Shown: positions 15,128 to 24,340, numbered from the stretch's first letter. The stretch is 64,000 bases of DNA from Clostridia bacterium (GCA_017521125.1 JAFXDV010000010.1:62001-126000), one strand, 5' to 3'. Made by a program: numbers and translations. Notes: generated by a model from the letters alone, not told the origin.

Positions 15128-17392
15128 ATGAGCAATATGAATTCTGCAACTCAGTTAATGGACATTGCCGCACGTATTCGTGATATGCGTGACATTTTGG
15201 GCTACAGTACCCAGAAAATGGCAGAACTTACCGAGATTAGCGAAAAAGATTATAGAACTTATGAAACGGGTACCGTTGATTTGCCATTTACCTTTTTACA
15301 TAAGTGCGCCGCCGCTTTCGGCGTTGAAATTACCGTGCTTTTGGAGGGGCAGAGCGCAAAGCTTTCAGGCTATACCGTAACTCGCAAAGGCAAGGGCCTT
15401 GTTACTGCAAGCGAGGATGGAATTACCATTCAGGATATGGCTCCTATGTTCCGCAAAAAGTTGGCTACTCCTTACTGGGTTACATATCAGTATTCTGATG
15501 AGTTACAGGATAAGCCTATTCACACTGTTACCCACGCAGGTCAGGAATTCGATATGGTTATAAAGGGCACTATGCGCATCCGTGTTGGCGACCACGAGGA
15601 AATTCTCCACGAGGGCGACAGCATTTTCTACAAGTCCTCTACCCCTCACGGCATGATTGCCGTTGACGGAAAGGACTGCGTTTTCCTTGCTGTTATTATG
15701 GCAAGTGATACCACCGACCAGAAGCTATTTATCGGCTCGGGCAAAAAGGAAGAGCAGGAAAATCTTCTTTGTCACAAGTTTATTAAAACCGAAGAAGACG
15801 AAAAGGGCGCTCTTAAAAATATTTCTTTCGAGGATGCGGACACCTATAACTTTGCCTTCGATACGGTTGACGCTATTGCCAGAAAAAATCCTGACAAACT
15901 TGCTATGCTTCATATATCTAACGATATGACCGAGCGCCGCTTTACGTTTAAGGATATTAAGGACGCCTCTTCTCAGAGTGCAAACTACTTTAAATCTTTG
16001 GGAATTAAGCGCGGAGACCGAGTTATGTTGGTTCTAAAACGCCATTATCAATTCTGGTTTGCTATTTTGGGTCTTCATAAAATAGGCGCAATTGCAATTC
16101 CTGCTACAAATCAGTTGGTTGAAAAGGACTTTACATATCGCTTTAAGGCGGCAGGTGTTAATGCTATTATTTGCACCGCGGACGGCGATACAGCTCATCA
16201 GATTGAACTTGCAGAGGAGCAGTCTCAGATGAGCCTTACCAAAATTCTTGTTGGCGGAAAAAGAGACGGTTGGCACGATTACGATAAGGAATATTCCCTC
16301 TTCTCTCGCAGATTCGTAAGAGAAGCCGACGCTCCAAAGGGCGACGACCCCATGCTTATGTTCTTTACCTCAGGAACTACCGGATATCCCAAAATTGCTA
16401 TGCACAGCTACAAGTATGCGTTAGGACATTTCGTTACTGCTAAATATTGGCATATGGCAGAAAAAGAGGGTCTCCACTTTACCATTTCCGAAACCGGTTG
16501 GGGTAAAGCGCTGTGGGGTAAGCTATACGGACAATGGCTTTGCGAGGGCGCCGTATTTACCTACGATTTTGACCGCTTCGATGCAGAAAAGATTCTGCCG
16601 ATGTTTAAAAAATACAATATTACTACATTCTGTGCGCCTCCTACTATGTACAGAATGCTTATCAAACAGGATTTAAGCCGTTTTGATTTATCTTCTATCC
16701 ATCACGCCACCACCGCAGGAGAGGCTCTTAACCCTGAGGTATTCTATCAGTTTGAAAAGGCAACCGGTCTTCGTATTGCCGAGGGCTTCGGTCAGACCGA
16801 GATGACCTTAGGTATTGCCAACCTTGTTGGTACAATGCTAAAACCCGGTGCAATGGGTAAACCTGTTCCAGGCTACGGCATTGATTTGGTGGATACCGAC
16901 GGCAACCCTGTCGCAGACGGTGTTAACGGTGAAATTGTTATCCGTACCGACCCTGCGCCTACCTGTGGCGTTTTCCTCGGTTACTACAAAGAGCCCGAGA
17001 AAACTGAGGCAGTATGGCACGACGGTTTATATCACACCGGAGATTTGGCTTGGCGAGATGAGGATGGTTATTATTGGTACGTTGGCCGCGCCGACGACGT
17101 TATTAAGTCCTCCGGTTACCGAATCGGACCTTTTGAAATTGAGAGCACAATTATGGAGCTCCCTTATGTTTTGGAATGTGGCGTTTCTGCCGCTCCCGAC
17201 GAGGTAAGAGGTCAAGTTGTAAAGGCAAGTATTGTTTTAGTTAAAGGCACCGAGCCTTCTGAACAACTTAAAAAAGACATTCAGACCTACGTTAAGACAA
17301 GAACAGCTCCTTACAAATATCCACGTATTGTTGAGTTCCGTGATGAACTGCCTAAAACAATAAGCGGAAAAATAATTAGAAATAAACTTTAA
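15128..17392 (+). CDS. XRE-cupin-acyl-CoA synthetase fusion, Ile T-box controlled
   Basis: The 754-residue protein has three parts. Residues about 8-70 are an XRE helix-turn-helix; 95-195 a single-domain cupin (THAGQEF and STPHGM keep His, Glu and His); and from 235 an AMP-forming acyl-CoA synthetase with FFTSGTTGYPK near 411, GFGQTE, HTGDLAWRDEDG and the C-terminal lysine SGKIIR. The layout mimics XRE-cupin repressors such as PuuR joined to a medium/short-chain acyl-CoA synthetase. I chose the ATG at 15128, nine bases after AAAGG; longer versions would translate the T-box. A close paralogue follows at 17729. From the Ile T-box I infer 2-methylbutyrate as substrate. Whether the DNA-binding part is functional is unknown. 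Confidence 0.87.
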   Translation: MSNMNSATQLMDIAARIRDMRDILGYSTQKMAELTEISEKDYRTYETGTVDLPFTFLHKCAAAFGVEITVLLEGQSAKLSGYTVTRKGKGLVTASEDGITIQDMAPMFRKKLATPYWVTYQYSDELQDKPIHTVTHAGQEFDMVIKGTMRIRVGDHEEILHEGDSIFYKSSTPHGMIAVDGKDCVFLAVIMASDTTDQKLFIGSGKKEEQENLLCHKFIKTEEDEKGALKNISFEDADTYNFAFDTVDAIARKNPDKLAMLHISNDMTERRFTFKDIKDASSQSANYFKSLGIKRGDRVMLVLKRHYQFWFAILGLHKIGAIAIPATNQLVEKDFTYRFKAAGVNAIICTADGDTAHQIELAEEQSQMSLTKILVGGKRDGWHDYDKEYSLFSRRFVREADAPKGDDPMLMFFTSGTTGYPKIAMHSYKYALGHFVTAKYWHMAEKEGLHFTISETGWGKALWGKLYGQWLCEGAVFTYDFDRFDAEKILPMFKKYNITTFCAPPTMYRMLIKQDLSRFDLSSIHHATTAGEALNPEVFYQFEKATGLRIAEGFGQTEMTLGIANLVGTMLKPGAMGKPVPGYGIDLVDTDGNPVADGVNGEIVIRTDPAPTCGVFLGYYKEPEKTEAVWHDGLYHTGDLAWRDEDGYYWYVGRADDVIKSSGYRIGPFEIESTIMELPYVLECGVSAAPDEVRGQVVKASIVLVKGTEPSEQLKKDIQTYVKTRTAPYKYPRIVEFRDELPKTISGKIIRNKL

Positions 17393-17399
17393 AAAAATA

Positions 17400-17428
17400 T
17401 TGACAATTTCTAAAAAAAGTGATATGAT
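17400..17428 (+). promoter_or_regulatory. Promoter of the Val T-box operon
   Basis: TTGACA and TATGAT are 17 bases apart, starting eight bases after the stop codon of the preceding gene. No terminator is visible between that stop codon and this promoter. Confidence 0.7.
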
Positions 17429-17434
17429 TCCTAA

Positions 17435-17717
17435 TAATCAAAGGCGTTGATGGAGAGTTATATTGAAAATACTCTGTTTCAGAGAGATGACGTTTGGTGC
17501 GAGTCATTACAGAACTCAGTATATGTAGCTCCGGAGTCTGGAGGAAGAAAGCTTTTGCCGTAGAACCTCCGCGTGTAAGCGACGTAATGGCTTAGGGTGT
17601 GTTGGCACCTTGTGAGTGGTATTTGCTGTGAGGCAAATGCAATTTGAGTGGTACCGCGGGTATGCTTTTTACTCGTCTCAAAGGAATCAAACTTTGAGAC
17701 GAGTTTTTGTTTTTTGG
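17435..17717 (+). promoter_or_regulatory. T-box leader with Val (GUA) specifier
   Basis: The leader has CAGAGAG...GTTTGGTGCGA in Stem I, the T-box motif GAGTGGTACCGCGGG (17646-17660) and a terminator ACTCGTCTCAAAG/CTTTGAGACGAGT followed by T (17671-17717). Stem I pairs as GGAG/CUCC and an 8-bp helix UAUAUUGA/UCAGUAUA, leaving AGU opposite UGUAG. The central triplet is GUA (17525-17527), a valine codon, followed by G. UGGU matches an ACCA tRNA end. It precedes a synthetase gene and, by close spacing, the VOR and leucine dehydrogenase genes. Confidence 0.88.
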
Positions 17718-17728
17718 AGAGGTATATT

Positions 17729-20014
17729 ATGGAAAATAACATAACCGGTATGACTTATAAAATAAGAGAGACTGCCGCTCGTATTAAAGAGCTTCGCGAA
17801 ATTACAGGCCTTACCGTCGAGGAAATGGCAAAGCGCACAGAAATCAGCGTAGAAGAATATATAGAGTGTGAAGCAGGTAACAGAAACCTGAGCATCGCAT
17901 TTTTATATCATTGCTCCCTTTCCCTCGGTGTTGATATGGGAGACCTTATTGAAGGTCGCAGTCCTAAACTGCACACCTATGCTTTAACCAGAAAAGGCCA
18001 CGGCCAACGCATTGAAGAAGCCCATCATATGATAGGCTACAACCTTGCCGCCGATTTTAAAAACCGTATTGCCCTACCTTTATATATGGAGCTTAACTAC
18101 CGAGATGGCGCCGAATACGAAGATATCGAGCTTACCACCCACGAGGGTCAGGAATGCGATATCGTTATCCGTGGACATATGCGCATCCAAATCGGAGAGC
18201 ATACCGAGGTTTTACATCCCGGCGATACAATTTATTACGATTCTTCAACTCCTCACGGTATGATTGCCGTTGACGGAGAGGACTGCGCTTTCTATGCTAT
18301 TGTTCTTCGTAATGCCGCCGCACGCGCAAATGAGCAGACTGCCAGTGAGGCTACACCTATTAAAGCTGCTCGTAAAGAAAACAAGCAGAGAATTTATCAC
18401 AACTTTATTATTCCTACCGAAACAGATGGAAAACTTACTAATATAGCCTTTAAGAATGAAGAAAAATTCAACTTTGCTTATGATATAGTTGACGCTTTGG
18501 CTGATAAAGACCCAGAAAAACTCGCTATGGTTCATTTAAGCGAGGATGGTACGGAGCGCAGATTCACCTTTAAGGATATGAAGAGAGAGTCGGCTCGTGC
18601 CGCTAACTACTTTAAGTCTTTGGGTATTAAGCGTGGCGACCGAGTTATGTTAGTACTAAAAAGACATTATCAGTTCTGGTTTTCTATTCTAGGCCTTCAT
18701 AAACTTGGTGCCGTTGTAATTCCTGCTACAAATCAGCTGCAGGAAAAAGATTTTACCTATCGCTTTGAAGCAGGTAAAATAAAGGCTGTTGTTTGTACCG
18801 CCGATGGAGAGGTTTCCTCAGCGGTTGACGAGGCGGCTGCAAAGGTTCCCCACCTTGCCACCAAGATTTTGGTTGGCGGAGAAAGAAAGGGTTGGCATAA
18901 CTTTGATGGGGAATATACAATGTATAGCAGTCACTTTAACTGCACTGATGATACTCCTTGCGGAAGTGACCCAATGCTTATGTTCTTCACCTCAGGAACA
19001 TCAGGTTATCCAAAACTTGCGGCACATAATTATAAATATCCGTTAGGACATTTTATAACCGCTAAATATTGGCATCAGATTAATCCTGACGGTCTGCATC
19101 TTACTATTTCCGATACCGGTTGGGCCAAATCTCTTTGGGGCAAACTTTATGGTCAATGGCTTTGCGAGGCGGCAATTTTTGTATACGATTTCGACCGCTT
19201 TGATGCAGAAAAAATATTGCCTCTTTTCAAAAAATACAATATTACTACCTTCTGCGCTCCGCCTACTATGTACCGTATGCTTATCAAACAAGATTTAAGC
19301 CGTTTTGACCTTTCTTCTATTGAACACGCATCTATTGCAGGCGAGGCATTAAACCCTGAGGTCTTCCGTCAGTTCCAGAAGGCAACCGGTCTTGAAATTA
19401 TGGAGGGCTTCGGTCAGTCTGAAAGCACACTTATAATCGGTAACCTTACAGGCTACAGTCATAAAATCGGTTCTATGGGTAAACCCGTTCCCCTTTATGA
19501 CGTTCATCTTCTTGACGCCGAAGGTAACGAGGTTGCTACAGGCGAAAACGGAGAGGTTTGCATAAATATTTCAAAGGGTATTCCTTGCGGACTCAGCTTC
19601 GGTTATGAGGGCAACGAGGAAACCACTGCTGAGACCTGGCGTGACGGTTGGTATCACACAGGTGACCTTGCTTGGCGTGATGAGGACGGCTTCTTCTGGT
19701 ACGTTGGCCGTGTAGACGACGTTATTAAGTCTTCGGGTTACCGCATTGGACCTTTCGAGATTGAAAACGTTATTATGGAATTGCCTTACGTTTTGGAATG
19801 TGGTGTTTCTGCGGCTCCTGACGAGGTTAGAGGTCAGGTTGTAAAGGCAAGTATCGTGCTTGTTAAAGATTTCAAAGGTACAGACGAACTGAAAAAAGAA
19901 ATTCAAAACTATGTTAAATCTCGTACTGCGCCTTATAAGTATCCACGTATTGTTGAATTCAGAGAAAGTCTTCCCAAAACAACAAGCGGAAAGATTATTC
20001 GTAAAATGTTATAA
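17729..20014 (+). CDS. XRE-cupin-acyl-CoA synthetase fusion, Val T-box controlled
   Basis: The 761-residue paralogue of the preceding gene has the same order: XRE domain (about 12-75), cupin (THEGQEC and STPHGM, about 100-200), a charged linker rich in Ala and Lys, then acyl-CoA synthetase with FFTSGTSGYPK near 417, GFGQSES, HTGDLAWRDEDG and SGKIIR. The synthetase parts are nearly identical over long runs, indicating tandem duplication, while the HTH and cupin parts have diverged more. The ATG at 17729 follows GGAGAGG by seven bases. The gene opens a run of tightly spaced genes down to leucine dehydrogenase. With the Val T-box, isobutyrate to isobutyryl-CoA is the inferred reaction. Substrate preference is unproven. 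Confidence 0.87.
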   Translation: MENNITGMTYKIRETAARIKELREITGLTVEEMAKRTEISVEEYIECEAGNRNLSIAFLYHCSLSLGVDMGDLIEGRSPKLHTYALTRKGHGQRIEEAHHMIGYNLAADFKNRIALPLYMELNYRDGAEYEDIELTTHEGQECDIVIRGHMRIQIGEHTEVLHPGDTIYYDSSTPHGMIAVDGEDCAFYAIVLRNAAARANEQTASEATPIKAARKENKQRIYHNFIIPTETDGKLTNIAFKNEEKFNFAYDIVDALADKDPEKLAMVHLSEDGTERRFTFKDMKRESARAANYFKSLGIKRGDRVMLVLKRHYQFWFSILGLHKLGAVVIPATNQLQEKDFTYRFEAGKIKAVVCTADGEVSSAVDEAAAKVPHLATKILVGGERKGWHNFDGEYTMYSSHFNCTDDTPCGSDPMLMFFTSGTSGYPKLAAHNYKYPLGHFITAKYWHQINPDGLHLTISDTGWAKSLWGKLYGQWLCEAAIFVYDFDRFDAEKILPLFKKYNITTFCAPPTMYRMLIKQDLSRFDLSSIEHASIAGEALNPEVFRQFQKATGLEIMEGFGQSESTLIIGNLTGYSHKIGSMGKPVPLYDVHLLDAEGNEVATGENGEVCINISKGIPCGLSFGYEGNEETTAETWRDGWYHTGDLAWRDEDGFFWYVGRVDDVIKSSGYRIGPFEIENVIMELPYVLECGVSAAPDEVRGQVVKASIVLVKDFKGTDELKKEIQNYVKSRTAPYKYPRIVEFRESLPKTTSGKIIRKML

Positions 20015-20029
20015 ACAAAAGGTATAGCT

Positions 20030-20692
20030 ATGGAACATAAACGTTTAACGCTTTTTGCAGGACATTATGGTAGCGGCAAAACAAATATCGCAGTAAACTA
20101 TGCGCTACTCTTAGCAAGTGAGGGCAAAAAGGTTTGTATTGCCGATTTGGACATTGTAAACCCTTATTTTCGCACAAAGGATAGCGCCGAGGTTCTTGAA
20201 AAGGCAGGAGTGGAGCTTGTTTCCCCACAGTTTGCCAACACTAACGTCGACCTACCTGCCCTTCCTGCAAAAGCCTATAAATTAGTGACAGATAAAAAAA
20301 CTTATGGTATAATGGACATTGGCGGCGATGACCGTGGTGCCTACGCTTTAGGCCGCTATGTTCCATCTATAAAAGAGGAAAACAACTATCGATTAGTCTT
20401 TGTGGCAAACTGTTATCGTCCTCTAACTCGAACTCCTGAGGATGCTCTTGAGGTTATGAGGGAAATTGAGGCGGCTTGTAAGCTAAACTTTACCGATATT
20501 ATAAATAACTCTAATTTAGGTGAAGAAACAACGGCAGATACAGTTCTTGCTTCACAAGATTACATAAAAAAATTAAGTGAAATCAGCGGCCTTCCCGTGT
20601 TTGCTCACACCGCCGTTTCTAGCGTTGCAGAGAAACTAAAGGGAAAACTTGACCCTGTGATTTCCCTTGATTTGCAAAAGAAATTATTTTGA
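20030..20692 (+). CDS. MinD/CobQ-like P-loop ATPase of the ketoacid oxidoreductase operon
   Basis: This 220-residue soluble protein has a Walker A GHYGSGKTN (residues 11-19), a switch region IADLDIVNPYF and MDIGGDD as Walker B-like segment. It belongs to the SIMIBI/MinD-like class with a single lysine in the P-loop, without the deviant KGG signature. It sits 15 bases after the synthetase gene and 14 before the ferredoxin gene. Such ATPases occur beside 2-oxoacid:ferredoxin oxidoreductase genes and may help assemble or regulate the enzyme. The role is a guess from context. Confidence 0.75.
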   Translation: MEHKRLTLFAGHYGSGKTNIAVNYALLLASEGKKVCIADLDIVNPYFRTKDSAEVLEKAGVELVSPQFANTNVDLPALPAKAYKLVTDKKTYGIMDIGGDDRGAYALGRYVPSIKEENNYRLVFVANCYRPLTRTPEDALEVMREIEAACKLNFTDIINNSNLGEETTADTVLASQDYIKKLSEISGLPVFAHTAVSSVAEKLKGKLDPVISLDLQKKLF

Positions 20693-20706
20693 TAAGGAGA
20701 AAAAAT

Positions 20707-20913
20707 ATGGCAAAAGTAACCTTCCGTACTGATTGGTGCAAAGGCTGTGGCCTTTGTGTAGACGCTTGTCCTAAGGGCTGTCTTGCAATTAACGCGGATA
20801 CCATTAACAAAAAAGGCTATTCTCCTGCTGTGATGATAAATCCCGATAAATGCATTGGTTGTGCTTTCTGTGCAACTATGTGTCCCGATTGTATTATCAC
20901 TGTAGAAAGGTAG
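20707..20913 (+). CDS. vorD: 2-oxoacid:ferredoxin oxidoreductase delta subunit (2x[4Fe-4S] ferredoxin)
   Basis: The 68-residue protein carries two complete CxxCxxCxxxCP cluster motifs (CKGCGLCVDACP at about 11 and CIGCAFCATMCP at about 49). It is the electron-transfer subunit expected for the four-subunit VOR/KOR enzymes and lies ten bases before the alpha subunit. GGAG precedes the ATG. Confidence 0.85.
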   Translation: MAKVTFRTDWCKGCGLCVDACPKGCLAINADTINKKGYSPAVMINPDKCIGCAFCATMCPDCIITVER

Positions 20914-20922
20914 GAAAAAGTT

Positions 20923-21984
20923 ATGGCAGAAAGAGTTTTAATGAAAGGAAACGAAGCTATTGCCGAAGCCGCTATCAGAGCCGGTTGTAAGCATTACTTT
21001 GGATATCCTATAACCCCACAAACAGAGATTGCCGCTTATATGGCTAAGAAAATGCCTAAAATTGGCGGTGTTTTCCTACAGGCAGAAAGCGAAATCGCTT
21101 CTATAAATATGGTCTATGGCGCCGCAGCTGCCGGCGTTCGTGTAATGACCTCTTCTTCAAGCCCGGGAATTTCTTTAAAGGCAGAAGGTCTTAGCTACAT
21201 AGCAGGTTCTGATATCCCTGCCCTTGTTGTAAACGTTCAACGTGGCGGCCCCGGTCTTGGCGGTATTCAGCCTTCTCAGTCCGACTATTTCCAGGCTACA
21301 AAGGGTGGCGGACACGGAGACTATCGTATGATAGTTTTAGCTCCCGCATCTGTTCAGGAAATGGCAAGTCTCACCATTAAAGGCTTTAATCTCGCCGACA
21401 AATACCAAATGACCTCTATGATTTTGGCAGACGGTACAATTGGACAAATGATGGAGCCTATTACCTTTGAGGATGCAGAGATTGAAAATTATGAAAAGCC
21501 TTGGGCTCTTACAGGTACTAATTGTGAAAGAAAACACAATATCGTTAACTCTCTCTATTTAAAGCCTGAAGAATTAGAAGTTAAAAACTTCGAGCGTTAT
21601 GAGAAATATAAGGCTATCGAAGAGAACGAGGCTATGTGGGAAGAGTATATGATGGAGGATGCCAAATACTGTGTGGTTGCTTTTGGTATTGCCGCTCGTG
21701 TTGCTAAAAACGCAGTTGTTGCCGCAAGAAATGAAGGCATTAAGGTTGGTCTTATCCGTCCTATAACCCTTTGGCCTTTCCCACAAAAAGCTATAAAGGA
21801 AGCCGCAGACAAGGTTAATGGCTTTATTTCGGTAGAGCTTAGTATGGGACAGATGATTGAGGATATCCGTCTTTATACCGAATCTAAAAAGCCTGTTGCT
21901 CTTTGTAACCGTTGCGGCGGTATGATTGTTAGCCCTGATGAAGTTTTACAGAGCATTAAAAATGCAGAGAAAGGAGTGTTCTGA
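20923..21984 (+). CDS. vorB: 2-oxoacid (3-methyl-2-oxobutanoate type):ferredoxin oxidoreductase alpha subunit
   Basis: The 353-residue protein matches the pyruvate/ketoisovalerate oxidoreductase alpha chain: MKGNEAIAEAAIRAGCKHYFGYPITPQTEI at the start, then SSPGISLKAEG, VNVQRGGPGLGG and the C-terminal domain II (GLIRPITLWPFP). Together with beta, gamma and delta it interconverts a 2-oxoacid plus CoA with acyl-CoA, CO2 and reduced ferredoxin. Sequence style and the neighbouring leucine dehydrogenase favour branched-chain substrates over 2-oxoglutarate; that choice is inference. One base separates its stop codon from the beta subunit start. Confidence 0.88.
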   Translation: MAERVLMKGNEAIAEAAIRAGCKHYFGYPITPQTEIAAYMAKKMPKIGGVFLQAESEIASINMVYGAAAAGVRVMTSSSSPGISLKAEGLSYIAGSDIPALVVNVQRGGPGLGGIQPSQSDYFQATKGGGHGDYRMIVLAPASVQEMASLTIKGFNLADKYQMTSMILADGTIGQMMEPITFEDAEIENYEKPWALTGTNCERKHNIVNSLYLKPEELEVKNFERYEKYKAIEENEAMWEEYMMEDAKYCVVAFGIAARVAKNAVVAARNEGIKVGLIRPITLWPFPQKAIKEAADKVNGFISVELSMGQMIEDIRLYTESKKPVALCNRCGGMIVSPDEVLQSIKNAEKGVF

Positions 21985-21985
21985 T

Positions 21986-22744
21986 ATGGCAGTAGTATTT
22001 AAAAAACCTGATTCTTTAGCAGACATTCCCTTCCACTATTGCCCTGGTTGTCCTCACGGTATAATTCACCGTTTGGTTGCCGAGGTAATGGATGAGCTTC
22101 AAATAGAAGGCAAGACAATTGGTGTTGCTCCTGTTGGTTGCGCAGTTATGGCTTATGATTACTTTACCTGTGATATGATTGAGGCGGCTCACGGAAGAGC
22201 ACCTGCTGTTGCTACCGGCATTAAGAGAAGTCGTCCTGAAAATATTGTATTTACATATCAAGGAGACGGCGACTTGGCTTCTATCGGTATGGCAGAAACC
22301 GTTCACTCTGCCGCAAGAAATGAAAATATAACCGTTATCTTCGTAAACAATGCGATTTACGGAATGACAGGCGGTCAGATGGCTCCAACTAGTCTTCCAG
22401 GTCAGGTAACACAAACCTCACCTTACGGACGTGACGTTGACCATTGCGGTTGGCCTATCAGAGTTTCTGAAATGCTTGCTACCCTCGAAGGTCCTGAATA
22501 TATTACTCGTGTTGCCGTTAACAACGTTAAGAACGTTATGCAGGCTAAAAAGGCTATTAAAAAGGCCTTCCAAAACCAGATTGACGGCAAGGGCTTCTCT
22601 TTAGTTGAGGTTGTTTCGGCTTGTCCTACAAACTGGGGTATGACTCCTCAAAAAGCACTGGAGTGGGTTGAAAGCGATATGCTTCCCTTCTATCCAATCG
22701 GTGTTTACAAGGACAGAAGCGCTGAGAAGGAGGAGAGCAAATAA
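21986..22744 (+). CDS. vorA: 2-oxoacid:ferredoxin oxidoreductase beta subunit (TPP-binding)
   Basis: The 252-residue protein starts at the ATG at 21986, preceded by AAAGGAG. It holds the thiamine diphosphate fold: HYCPGCPHG with cluster-type cysteines at the N-terminus, GDGDLASIGMAE as the TPP/Mg motif followed by VNNAIYGMTGGQMAPTS. It carries the active site of the oxidoreductase. TAATG overlap couples it to the gamma subunit. The gene symbol follows the VorABCD convention used for such operons and could equally be written korB. Confidence 0.87.
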   Translation: MAVVFKKPDSLADIPFHYCPGCPHGIIHRLVAEVMDELQIEGKTIGVAPVGCAVMAYDYFTCDMIEAAHGRAPAVATGIKRSRPENIVFTYQGDGDLASIGMAETVHSAARNENITVIFVNNAIYGMTGGQMAPTSLPGQVTQTSPYGRDVDHCGWPIRVSEMLATLEGPEYITRVAVNNVKNVMQAKKAIKKAFQNQIDGKGFSLVEVVSACPTNWGMTPQKALEWVESDMLPFYPIGVYKDRSAEKEESK

Positions 22745-23280
22745 TGAAAACCACACAAATCCTTATTGCAGGCTTCGGCGGACAGGGAATTTTGTTCGCA
22801 GGAAAGTTTTTAGCCTATAAAGGTCTTACCGAAGATTTACAGGTTTCCTGGCTTCCCTCTTACGGCCCTGAAATGCGTGGAGGTACCGCTAACTGTAACG
22901 TTATTCTTTCCGACACTCCTGTTGGAAGTCCTATTATCACTACACCTGACGTTTTAGTTGCGATGAACCTTCCTTCTCTTCAAAAGTACGTTGATACTGT
23001 TGCCCCAGGCGGACAGATTTACGTTGACAGCGCTCTTATTGAAGAAAAAGTAACACGTACCGACGTGGACGTTTTCTATATCCCTGCAACACAGATGGCA
23101 AAAAGCCAGGGTATCGCAACCCTTGCTAATATGATTATTATGGGACATCTTTTAGAAAACAACCCTGAGCTTTCCTTTGAAGGCACCGAAGAGGTTGTAA
23201 AAAAACTCGTTCCACCCAAGAAAGCCGCTCTTGTTGAGCTTAACATCAAGGCGCTGACGCTTGGTAAAGAATATAAATAA
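22744..23280 (+). CDS. vorC: 2-oxoacid:ferredoxin oxidoreductase gamma subunit
   Basis: The 178-residue protein has the gamma-chain motifs IAGFGGQGILFAGK at the start and WLPSYGPEMRGGTANCNVI, which contact CoA and the TPP site in related enzymes. It completes the delta-alpha-beta-gamma order. Twenty-eight bases separate it from leucine dehydrogenase. Confidence 0.87.
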   Translation: MKTTQILIAGFGGQGILFAGKFLAYKGLTEDLQVSWLPSYGPEMRGGTANCNVILSDTPVGSPIITTPDVLVAMNLPSLQKYVDTVAPGGQIYVDSALIEEKVTRTDVDVFYIPATQMAKSQGIATLANMIIMGHLLENNPELSFEGTEEVVKKLVPPKKAALVELNIKALTLGKEYK

Positions 23281-23308
23281 TTTGAACTAATTTTAGGAGG
23301 AAAAGAAA

Positions 23309-24340
23309 ATGAATGCAATGACTGAAATGAGCAATTATCGTCATGAAAAAGTGTTGTTTGTAAACAACGAAAAAGCAGGTCTTAAGGCTATAATCGCTGT
23401 ACACAACACCAACCTCGGCCCCGCTATCGGCGGTTGCCGTTTATTCCCTTATGAGTCTTACGACGCAGCCCTTTTTGACGTATTACGTCTTTCTCGTGGT
23501 ATGTCACATAAGAATGCAGTTGCAGGTCTTCCTCACGGCGGCGGTAAGGGTGTTATTATCGCAGACCCTTCACAGAAAACCGAAGCTATGTTTGAGGCTT
23601 TTGCAGAGGCAGTTGAGAACTTAGGCGGACAGTACATAACCGCAGAAGACGTTAACACAACCTGCGACGACGCTATGGTAATGCTTCGCAAAACCAAGTA
23701 TCTTTGCGGTCTTCCAATGAACAGTGGCGACCCATCTCCTTTCACCGCAAGAGGTGTTTGGCAGGGTATCAGAGCTACCGCTAAGGTTGCTCTCGGCACC
23801 GACAGTTTAGAGGGTCTTACCATTGCCGTTCAGGGTCTTGGTAAGGTTGGTTTCGATTTGTGCCGTCTCTTACACGAAAGCGGAGCAAAGCTTATTGTTG
23901 CAAACCGTAGCAATAAAGAAGCTCTTGACAAAGCTGCTGCTGAATTTGGCGCAAAGGTTGTTGCAACAAATGAGATTTACTCTCAAGAGTGCGACATCTT
24001 CTCACCAAACGCTATGGGCGCTATCTTAAATCCTGAGACCATTCCTGTTTTAAAATGTAAAGCAGTAGCAGGTGGTTCTAACAACCAGATTTTAGACGAC
24101 GCTTCAGGTCTTGCATTAAAGGCTCGTGGCATCTTCTATGCTCCTGACTTTGTTATCAACGGCGGTGGCGTTATCAATGCTGCAGCAGAGGTTGACGGAC
24201 CTTACAACAAGGAAGCTGTGCTCGAAAAGGTTGACAAAATCTATGATAGCATTGAGCATATCCTTACCGAATCTAAGAAAACAGGCGAACCTGAGGGCGT
24301 TATTGCTACTCGTTACGCTGAGTCTCTTATCTACGGTTAA
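23309..24340 (+). CDS. Leucine (branched-chain amino acid) dehydrogenase
   Basis: The 343-residue protein belongs to the Glu/Leu/Phe/Val dehydrogenase family and matches leucine dehydrogenase in length. The two active-site lysines fall at Lys68 (GMSHKNA) and Lys80 (HGGGKG), the same numbering as in Bacillus LeuDH. The NAD-binding turn GLGKVG follows. The enzyme reversibly converts Leu, Ile or Val to the 2-oxoacid and ammonia. Placed at the end of the Val T-box operon it would supply the final amination of ketoacids made by VOR. AGGAGG lies eight to nine bases before the ATG, and a strong terminator follows. Confidence 0.93.
   Translation: MNAMTEMSNYRHEKVLFVNNEKAGLKAIIAVHNTNLGPAIGGCRLFPYESYDAALFDVLRLSRGMSHKNAVAGLPHGGGKGVIIADPSQKTEAMFEAFAEAVENLGGQYITAEDVNTTCDDAMVMLRKTKYLCGLPMNSGDPSPFTARGVWQGIRATAKVALGTDSLEGLTIAVQGLGKVGFDLCRLLHESGAKLIVANRSNKEALDKAAAEFGAKVVATNEIYSQECDIFSPNAMGAILNPETIPVLKCKAVAGGSNNQILDDASGLALKARGIFYAPDFVINGGGVINAAAEVDGPYNKEAVLEKVDKIYDSIEHILTESKKTGEPEGVIATRYAESLIYG

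Noticed and set aside
17648-17728. Longer N-terminus for the second XRE-cupin-synthetase
   Set aside because: The extra residues are encoded by the Val T-box antiterminator and terminator region.
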